This document shows positions 6,051 through 11,479 of a stretch of 11,479 bases of DNA, piece after piece (the first letter of the stretch is position 1; each line of letters begins with the position of its first letter). The DNA is taken from positions 1 to 11,479 of the forward strand of contig USSI01000027.1 in the NCBI GenBank assembly GCA_900557315.1, given 5' to 3'. The notes below the pieces were generated by a model. That model was not told the origin of the DNA. It was given only the letters and a program-made list of their open reading frames with translations, and did no database searches. The position numbers were made by a program, and so were the translations under genes. The stretch is from an uncultured Butyricicoccus sp. (lineage in GTDB: Bacteria; Bacillota; Clostridia; Oscillospirales; Butyricicoccaceae).

Positions 6051-8642
6051 ATGGCAGAACTCACGCCCATGATGAAACAGTACTTTGAAATCAAGAATAA
6101 AAACAAGGATTACATCCTGTTTTACCGTCTGGGGGATTTTTATGAGATGTTTTTTGAGGACGCCAAGCTGGTCTCCCGTGAGCTGGAACTGACGCTTACC
6201 GGACGCGACTGCGGACAGGAAGAGCGCGCGCCCATGTGCGGCGTACCGTATCACAGTGCGGAGGGGTACATCGCAAAGCTGGTGCAGAAGGGATACAAAA
6301 TCGCCATCTGCGAGCAGGTAGAGGATCCCAAACTTGCCAAGGGACTTGTCCGGCGCGAGATCGTCCGGCGTGTCACGCCGGGGACTGTTGTGGAAGCATC
6401 CATGCTGGATGAAAACCGCAACAATTTCCTAGGCTGTGTATTTGCCGTACAGGGCGGGATCGGCGTGTGTTTTGCCGATATCACCACCGGCGAGGTATAT
6501 GCCACCGGTTCGGATAACTGGCAGGATATTGCCAGCGAGTTCGGCCGGTTTGCCCCGCGCGAGGTATTGGTCGGCGGTATCGCCGCGACTGCGGAATCCC
6601 TTACCGCCTTTTTGCGCGAGCGGTTGGAAGCACTCATCGAGCCGATGCCGGAGGAGAGCTTTGCAGCACAGCAGGCGGCCGAACGGGTGATCCGGCACTT
6701 CCATATTGAAGACTTTGATGCAGCCGGTCTGACCGATCTGCCGCAGACCGTGCAGTGCCTGGGCGGCCTTCTGTCTTATCTCGAGCAGACGCAGCAGGCC
6801 AGCCTGGCAGCGCTGAACCATCTGCAGGTATATCATCAGGGACAGTATATGGAGCTTGACCTGATCGCGCGCCGCAACCTTGAGCTGTGTGAAACCATGC
6901 GCACCAAGGAGAAAAAGGGTACGCTGCTCTGGGTGCTCGACCACACGCGGACCGCAATGGGCTCGCGCCTGATCCGACAGTGGCTGGAAAAACCGCTGTA
7001 TAACCCGCTGCATATCGCACGCCGGCAACAGGCGGTAGGCGCGCTGTGCGATGATGTCATTACCCGGACGGCGCTGACCGATGCGCTCAAAAAAGTGTTC
7101 GATATGGAGCGCCTGATCGGCCGCATTGTCTATGGTTCGGCGAACTGCCGGGACTTACGTGCCCTGGCGTCTGCGATTTCCTGTATGCCGGAAATCCGGG
7201 AACAGGCGGCGTTGTTCGGGCAGGCCATGCTGCGTGAGGTCACCGGCAATATCGACCTGCTGGAAGATATCCGCACATTGATCGAAATGTCCATTGTGGA
7301 CAAACCGCCGATTTTACTGCGGGAAGGCGGCCTGATCCGCACGGGCTATCATGAGGAAATCGACTCGCTGCGCGACCTGGCTTCGGGCGGTAAAGGGAAG
7401 ATTGCCGCCATCGAGCAGCGTGAACGTGAGCGAACCGGCATCAGCAAGTTAAAAATCGGTTATAACCGTGTATTTGGCTATTATATCGAGGTCAGTAAGT
7501 CCAATGTGAGCGCGGTGCCGGACGATTACATCCGCAAGCAGACGCTGGCAAACGGCGAACGGTATATCACAGAAGAACTCAAACAGCTCGAAAGCACGGT
7601 GCTTGGTGCGCAGGAACGTTTGACTGCACTGGAATACGATGTTTTTGTCGAGGTGCGCGACCGGGTAGCCCGGGAGGTGCACCGCGTACAGCAAACCGCA
7701 CAGGCAATAGCAACATTGGATGTATTGTGCGCGTTGGCAGATGTGGCGTGTGACAACAACTACACCTGTCCGGTGGTGGATTTCTCCGACCGCATTGAAA
7801 TCAGGGATGGCCGCCATCCGGTTGTGGAAAAAATGCTGGCGGACAGTCTGTTCATTCCGAATGACACCATTCTTGATCGGGAGGAAAACCGCGTTGCCAT
7901 CATCACCGGCCCAAACATGGCCGGTAAATCCACCTATATGCGGCAGGTGGCGCTGATTACTATTATGGCGCAGATCGGCTCATTCGTGCCGGCCGCGTCC
8001 GCGCATATCGGTGTAGTGGACCGCGTGTTCACCCGTGTCGGCGCGTCGGATGATCTGGCAAGCGGCCAGTCCACCTTCATGGTGGAGATGAGCGAGGTTG
8101 CCGATATCCTGAAGCATGCGACCCGGAACAGTCTGCTGATTTTGGATGAGATCGGCCGCGGCACTTCGACCTATGACGGCATGAGCATCGCCCGCGCGGT
8201 GATCGAGTATGTGGCGGATAAGCGCAAGGTGGGTGCGCGCGCCCTGTTTGCCACGCACTATCACGAATTGACCGTGCTGGAAGAGTTGGTCAAGGGCGTG
8301 AAGAACTACAATATTGCAGTGAAAAAGCGCGGAGACGATATCACCTTCCTGCGCAAGATCGTGCGCGGCGGCGCGGACGACAGCTACGGCATTGAGGTTG
8401 CCAAGCTTGCCGGTGTGCCGAGCGCGGTTATCAAACGCGCAAAGGCAGTGCTCGCTGATCTCGAAGCCACTATGCCCAGACCCGAGCTGCGCGAGGTGGC
8501 AGAAGAAGAGGATGTACCGCAGATCACTATGGACAGCCTGTCAGGCAATGCGGTTGCAGAACGGCTGCGCGCCCTGCAGGTGGACACCATGACGCCGATC
8601 GAAGCACTGAACGCGCTGTATGAACTGAAAAAACTGTTGTAA
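6051..8642 (+). CDS. mutS: DNA mismatch repair protein MutS
   Basis: This is the mismatch-recognition ATPase, which binds mispairs and small loops as a dimer and then recruits MutL. It has 863 residues, a normal length. The mismatch-reading Phe-x-Glu is F30-Y31-E32 in GDFYEMF. Connector, lever and clamp domains fill about 125-560. The ATPase domain carries Walker A GPNMAGKST (620-628), Walker B ILDEIGRGTSTYDG (D699, E700), and the THYHE motif (735-739). A helix-turn-helix-like C-terminus ends in TPIEALNALYELKKLL. The sliding-clamp motif expected near the C-terminus (QLSLF-like) is only weakly represented by QITMD (824-828). The ATG follows AGAGG by 7 bases, 14 bases after the miaB stop. It shares a transcript with mutL, with a small zinc-ribbon gene in between. 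Confidence 0.98.
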   Translation: MAELTPMMKQYFEIKNKNKDYILFYRLGDFYEMFFEDAKLVSRELELTLTGRDCGQEERAPMCGVPYHSAEGYIAKLVQKGYKIAICEQVEDPKLAKGLVRREIVRRVTPGTVVEASMLDENRNNFLGCVFAVQGGIGVCFADITTGEVYATGSDNWQDIASEFGRFAPREVLVGGIAATAESLTAFLRERLEALIEPMPEESFAAQQAAERVIRHFHIEDFDAAGLTDLPQTVQCLGGLLSYLEQTQQASLAALNHLQVYHQGQYMELDLIARRNLELCETMRTKEKKGTLLWVLDHTRTAMGSRLIRQWLEKPLYNPLHIARRQQAVGALCDDVITRTALTDALKKVFDMERLIGRIVYGSANCRDLRALASAISCMPEIREQAALFGQAMLREVTGNIDLLEDIRTLIEMSIVDKPPILLREGGLIRTGYHEEIDSLRDLASGGKGKIAAIEQRERERTGISKLKIGYNRVFGYYIEVSKSNVSAVPDDYIRKQTLANGERYITEELKQLESTVLGAQERLTALEYDVFVEVRDRVAREVHRVQQTAQAIATLDVLCALADVACDNNYTCPVVDFSDRIEIRDGRHPVVEKMLADSLFIPNDTILDREENRVAIITGPNMAGKSTYMRQVALITIMAQIGSFVPAASAHIGVVDRVFTRVGASDDLASGQSTFMVEMSEVADILKHATRNSLLILDEIGRGTSTYDGMSIARAVIEYVADKRKVGARALFATHYHELTVLEELVKGVKNYNIAVKKRGDDITFLRKIVRGGADDSYGIEVAKLAGVPSAVIKRAKAVLADLEATMPRPELREVAEEEDVPQITMDSLSGNAVAERLRALQVDTMTPIEALNALYELKKLL

Positions 8643-8655
8643 CGAAGAGGTTGGT

Positions 8656-8949
8656 ATGGATAGAGGACGAACCCTGAAATGTCTGCGCTGCAGCGCAGAC
8701 ATGAAAAATGCAGGACGGGAAACCATTCAGCTGGGCCAGACCGGATGGCTGCTTGGCGACCTGCCTAATTTGCTGGCGGGCGGGCTGGATGTAGATATCT
8801 GGTGCTGCCCGTCCTGTGGGAAGCTGGAATTCTTCTGCGGTAAAGAGGAAGAGGCCAATCTGCCGCAAAAGACCTGCCCGCACTGTGGCGGACAGCATGA
8901 CTTTGATTATCCGAAATGCCCGCATTGTGGATACGACTACTATGCGTAA
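8656..8949 (+). CDS. Small zinc-ribbon protein with four CxxC pairs
   Basis: A 97-residue protein of unknown function. Four CxxC knuckles are visible: C9/C12, C51/C54, C74/C77 and C88/C91, enough for two zinc ribbons. Between the first two lies a conserved-looking segment, QLGQTGWLLGDLPNLLAGGL, and the second ribbon reads CPHCG...CPHCGYDYY. I recall similar small proteins in many Firmicutes, annotated only as zinc-ribbon or nucleic-acid-binding. There is no signal peptide or membrane helix, so it should be cytoplasmic. ATG 8656 has AGAGG 5 bases upstream and starts 13 bases after mutS stops; mutL begins 31 bases after its end, so it belongs to the mutSL transcript. Its first CxxC codons form part of a perfect 24-bp palindrome. 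A role in DNA or RNA binding is possible but unproven. Confidence 0.9.
   Translation: MDRGRTLKCLRCSADMKNAGRETIQLGQTGWLLGDLPNLLAGGLDVDIWCCPSCGKLEFFCGKEEEANLPQKTCPHCGGQHDFDYPKCPHCGYDYYA
8679..8702. repeat. Perfect 24-bp palindrome inside the zinc-ribbon gene
   Basis: ATGTCTGCGCTG (8679-8690) is followed directly by its exact reverse complement (8691-8702), with no spacer and a PstI-like CTGCAG centre. It starts 23 bases after the start of the coding region and covers codons for residues 8-16, including C9 and C12. In RNA it could fold into a 10-bp hairpin with a UGCA loop. There is no T tract after it, so it is not an intrinsic terminator. Confidence 0.9.
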
Positions 8950-8980
8950 CAATCCGTCTTTTACTTAGAAAGGACACCAA

Positions 8981-10921
8981 ATGGCAATCATCCATGAATT
9001 ATCCCCGCATCTTGCCGATTTAATCGCAGCGGGAGAGGTGGTCGAGCGTCCGGCTTCCGTGGCAAAAGAGCTGATCGAGAACGCGATCGACGCCGGCTCG
9101 ACCCGCATCACCGTGGAGATCGAGAACGGCGGCATCACCTATCTGCGCATTGCAGACAACGGCTGCGGCATGTCGGCGGAGGACGCGCCGGTGGCGTTCC
9201 GCCGTCACGCCACCAGCAAGCTGCGTACCGAAGCCGACCTTGCCGCGATCGGCACGCTGGGCTTTCGCGGCGAGGCTCTGGCGGCGATCTCTGCGGTCAC
9301 GCGTATTGACCTGTTTACCCGGCAGGCCGGGGCAATCGCCGGGCTGCACCTGCACCTTGAAGCAGGGGAGCTGCAGGCACAGGAGGAGGCCGGCTGTCCG
9401 GAGGGCACGACCATGGTCGTGCGCGACCTGTTTTATAATACGCCCGCCCGCATGAAATTTCTCAAAAAGGACTTTACGGAAGCGGGATATATCCTCAGTG
9501 TGGTGCAGCATGCGGCACTTTCCCATCCGGAGATTGCGTTTACGCTGATCCGCGATGGAAAGCAGGTGTTTACGACCGACGGCAGGGGTAAGCTGCTAAC
9601 GCCTGTATTCTCGGTATTCGGCAAGGAAATGACCGCGAATATGATTGAGGTGCCGCGCACCGAGCGGAACGGCATGACGGTTTACGGTTATATTGTCAAG
9701 CCGCATGCCGGGCGTCCCAACCGCTCAATGCAGCACTTTTTTGTCAACGGGCGCTACGTCAAAAGCCGCCTGATGCAGGCGGCCCTCGAAGAAGCGTACC
9801 GCAACGCCATCATCACGGGCAAGTATCCCTCCGGTGCGGTGTTCCTTGAACTGCCGCTGGCGGCGGTGGATGTCAACGTGCACCCTGCAAAGACCGAGGT
9901 CAAATTTTCGCAGGAAAAGCCGGTTTTTGAAGCAGTATACGTCGCCTGTAAGAATGCAATCATGGCGAACGATAATATGCCGCATATCGAACATAAGGAG
10001 AAGACGGCGCCTGCTGAAAAGACACAGGAACCGGCGCCGGTTTACGAGCAGCAGCGGTTTGCCGTGCCGAAGGCAGCGGAATCCCCTGCGGTTTCTGCGG
10101 TAAAAAAGCACGATGATGTGCCTGATCTGGAGGATTTCCTGGTCGCTGTGCCGCCGCGCGCACAGAAACCACGCTCTTTCGGTATGTACGCCGCCGCACC
10201 GCGCATTTTGCAGGAAGAGCCGGAACCGCATCCGGTGTACCAGCCGGATATTGCAGCAAGCCGCTTGGCAGAGACGGATAGAGACAGCGAAAAGCTTCCC
10301 GCTGTACACACGGAATCGCAGCCCTCTGAACCGCAGAAGATGGAGCCGCTGGACAGCGGCGCGCGTGTGATCGGGGAATGCTTTCAAACCTATCTGATTG
10401 CAGAGGATAAGGACGGCCTGATCCTGATCGACAAACATGCCGCGCACGAGCGTATCCTGTTCAACAAGTTGCGTGCGGAAACCGAAATGCCGCAGCAGGA
10501 GCTGCTTACGCCGGTAATCGTCGAGCTGACCGGCGAGGAAGCTGCGGCGATTCAGGCACAGATTGAGGATATCCGCAAGGCGGGATTTGCCATCGATCCG
10601 TTCGGGGAAAACAGCTTTGCAGTGCGCAGTGTCCCGGCATATCTGGACAGCGGGGACGTGCAGAGCGTAATCGGTGAACTTGCTGAAAAAGCGATGAACA
10701 GCCGGGCCACTGTGCCCGATCGCCTGGACGATCTGATCCACACGGTTGCCTGCAAGGCTGCCATCAAGGCGGGGAAGGCAACCAGCCTGACCGAGCTGCA
10801 GGACCTTTGCGATCGTGTGCTTGGGGACGAAGATGTGCGCTCCTGCCCACACGGCAGGCCGACGACCGTCCGCCTGACCAAATATGAGCTAGATAAAATG
10901 TTCAAGCGCGTCAATCAATGA
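8981..10921 (+). CDS. mutL: DNA mismatch repair endonuclease MutL
   Basis: MutL couples mismatch detection by MutS to strand incision. The N-terminal GHKL ATPase half carries ELIENAIDAG (N34 binds Mg), DNGCGM (59-64), the ATP lid GFRGEAL (94-100) and DLFYNTPARMKF. A Pro/Glu-rich linker spans about 330-460. The C-terminal half has the metal-site residues of the MutH-less endonuclease type: D484, H486 and E490 in DKHAAHE, C591 in ACKAAIKAG, and C622/H624 in CPHGRP. QELLTP (506-511) fits the beta-clamp-binding motif of such proteins. Two positions of the DQHA(x)2E(x)4E motif differ: Q is K485 and the last E is N495. Length (646) is normal. The start at ATG 8981 is supported by GAAAGGA 6 bases upstream and by the standard N-terminus. 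MiaA begins 15 bases downstream. Confidence 0.98.
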   Translation: MAIIHELSPHLADLIAAGEVVERPASVAKELIENAIDAGSTRITVEIENGGITYLRIADNGCGMSAEDAPVAFRRHATSKLRTEADLAAIGTLGFRGEALAAISAVTRIDLFTRQAGAIAGLHLHLEAGELQAQEEAGCPEGTTMVVRDLFYNTPARMKFLKKDFTEAGYILSVVQHAALSHPEIAFTLIRDGKQVFTTDGRGKLLTPVFSVFGKEMTANMIEVPRTERNGMTVYGYIVKPHAGRPNRSMQHFFVNGRYVKSRLMQAALEEAYRNAIITGKYPSGAVFLELPLAAVDVNVHPAKTEVKFSQEKPVFEAVYVACKNAIMANDNMPHIEHKEKTAPAEKTQEPAPVYEQQRFAVPKAAESPAVSAVKKHDDVPDLEDFLVAVPPRAQKPRSFGMYAAAPRILQEEPEPHPVYQPDIAASRLAETDRDSEKLPAVHTESQPSEPQKMEPLDSGARVIGECFQTYLIAEDKDGLILIDKHAAHERILFNKLRAETEMPQQELLTPVIVELTGEEAAAIQAQIEDIRKAGFAIDPFGENSFAVRSVPAYLDSGDVQSVIGELAEKAMNSRATVPDRLDDLIHTVACKAAIKAGKATSLTELQDLCDRVLGDEDVRSCPHGRPTTVRLTKYELDKMFKRVNQ

Positions 10922-10936
10922 TAAAAGGAGATATCC

Positions 10937-11479
10937 ATGGAAAACCGCCTGATTTGTATCTGCGGCCCTACGGCGAGCGGCAAGACCGCGCTGTCGGTCG
11001 CGCTGGCAAAACAACTGCATACCGAGATCATTTCAGCGGACTCCATGCAGATATACCGCGGGATGGATATAGGAACCGCCAAACCAACCATGGAGGAACG
11101 CCAGGGGGTTCCGCATCACCTGCTGGATGTCTGCGAGCCGGGCGAGCCGTTTTCAGTGGCACGATATGTGGAGCTGGCGGACGCGGCGGCGCAGGACATC
11201 CTGTCACGCGGGATGGTTCCGGTTGTTGTCGGCGGTACCGGGCTGTATATGGATGCACTGATCGAGTGCAGCACGTTTTCGGGCGATGAGACCGACCTGT
11301 CTATCCGTGAAAAATATCAGCGCATGGCGGCGGAACAGGGGAACGAAGCCGTGCATGCCTGCCTGGCCAAAGTTGACCCGGAGGGAGCGGGACGGCTACA
11401 TCCCAACAACCTCAAACGTGTGATCCGCGCGCTGGAATATTATGAGCAGACGGGCGAGAAGATTTCTGCCCACAATGAG
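10937..11479 (+). CDS. miaA: tRNA dimethylallyltransferase MiaA (3' end outside window)
   Basis: MiaA transfers the dimethylallyl group from DMAPP to N6 of A37 in tRNAs reading UNN codons, making the substrate of MiaB. The frame is open from ATG 10937 to the last base: 181 codons, about 60 percent of the usual 300-320 residues. Visible motifs are the P-loop GPTASGKT (10-17), SADSMQIYRGMDIGTAKP (33-50), GGTGLY (99-104), and HPNNLKRVIRALEYYEQTG near the truncated end. The start is fixed by AAAGGAG 6 bases upstream and by the usual N-terminus; it lies 15 bases after the mutL stop. A mutL-miaA junction is common in bacteria. There is no sign of a promoter of its own. Confidence 0.96.
   Translation, partial: MENRLICICGPTASGKTALSVALAKQLHTEIISADSMQIYRGMDIGTAKPTMEERQGVPHHLLDVCEPGEPFSVARYVELADAAAQDILSRGMVPVVVGGTGLYMDALIECSTFSGDETDLSIREKYQRMAAEQGNEAVHACLAKVDPEGAGRLHPNNLKRVIRALEYYEQTGEKISAHNE

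Noticed and set aside
8950..8980. The 31-base gap before mutL as a separate promoter region
   Set aside because: It holds only a ribosome binding site; no convincing -10 or -35 pair is present.
9765..9783. Inverted repeat with 8-bp arms and a 3-base loop in mutL
   Set aside because: About one such repeat is expected by chance in this length of GC-rich sequence. There is no T tract, and it lies in conserved coding sequence.
10345..10360. Inverted repeat with 7-bp arms and a 2-base loop in the mutL linker region
   Set aside because: It is within chance expectation, and the loop is too tight for a stable hairpin with the full stem.
9725..10852. A 375-codon minus-strand open frame opposite mutL
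   Set aside because: It mirrors conserved MutL codons, its translation is Arg/His/Cys-rich and low in recognisable motifs, and no start signal was seen.
10918..11289. A 123-codon plus-strand frame starting at an ATG that overlaps the mutL stop
   Set aside because: It is out of frame with miaA, whose own start at 10937 has a good ribosome binding site and a P-loop. The overlapping ATG is incidental.

Overview
The window is a stretch of chromosome from a Gram-positive anaerobe, most likely a GC-rich member of the class Clostridia (Oscillospiraceae/Butyricicoccaceae-like). This rests on the gene order miaB-mutS-mutL-miaA, on MutL having an endonuclease-type C-terminus as in bacteria without MutH, on strong AGGAGG-like ribosome binding sites with TTG and GTG as well as ATG starts, and on the adjacent pair of clostridial-type radical SAM / DUF2344 genes. 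The lineage is inferred from gene content and was not searched.

Layout: all eight genes are on the + strand. Positions 2-2035 hold the end (653 residues or more) of a P1B-type heavy-metal ATPase whose true start probably lies before the window. A clean intrinsic terminator (2039-2075) closes that transcript. Directly behind it, an extended -10 promoter (2086-2094) appears to start a second transcript that runs off the right edge. That transcript carries a TIGR03960-type radical SAM protein (TTG start), a DUF2344/TIGR03936 protein (GTG start, overlapping by 8 bases), miaB, mutS, a 97-residue four-CxxC zinc-ribbon protein, mutL, and the first 181 codons of miaA. The gaps in it are 13 to 31 bases, and I see no internal terminator. 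There is no gene-free stretch longer than 91 bases.

How the genes work together: MiaA adds the isopentenyl-type group to A37 of tRNAs reading UNN codons, and MiaB then adds the 2-methylthio group, so the first and second steps of one pathway flank the mismatch-repair genes. MutS recognises mismatches and MutL nicks the new strand. The small zinc-ribbon protein sits between mutS and mutL and has no known job. The TIGR03960/TIGR03936 pair at the head of the operon is conserved but has no established function as far as I know.

I find no CRISPR array, insertion sequence, phage gene, tRNA, rRNA or toxin system. The window is mainly housekeeping. The observations most worth a second look are a perfect 24-bp palindrome inside the zinc-ribbon gene, loss of the normally invariant TGE glutamate and an unusual CPT membrane motif in the metal ATPase, the two CxxxCxxC motifs of the radical SAM protein, and deviations in the MutS clamp-binding and MutL endonuclease motifs.
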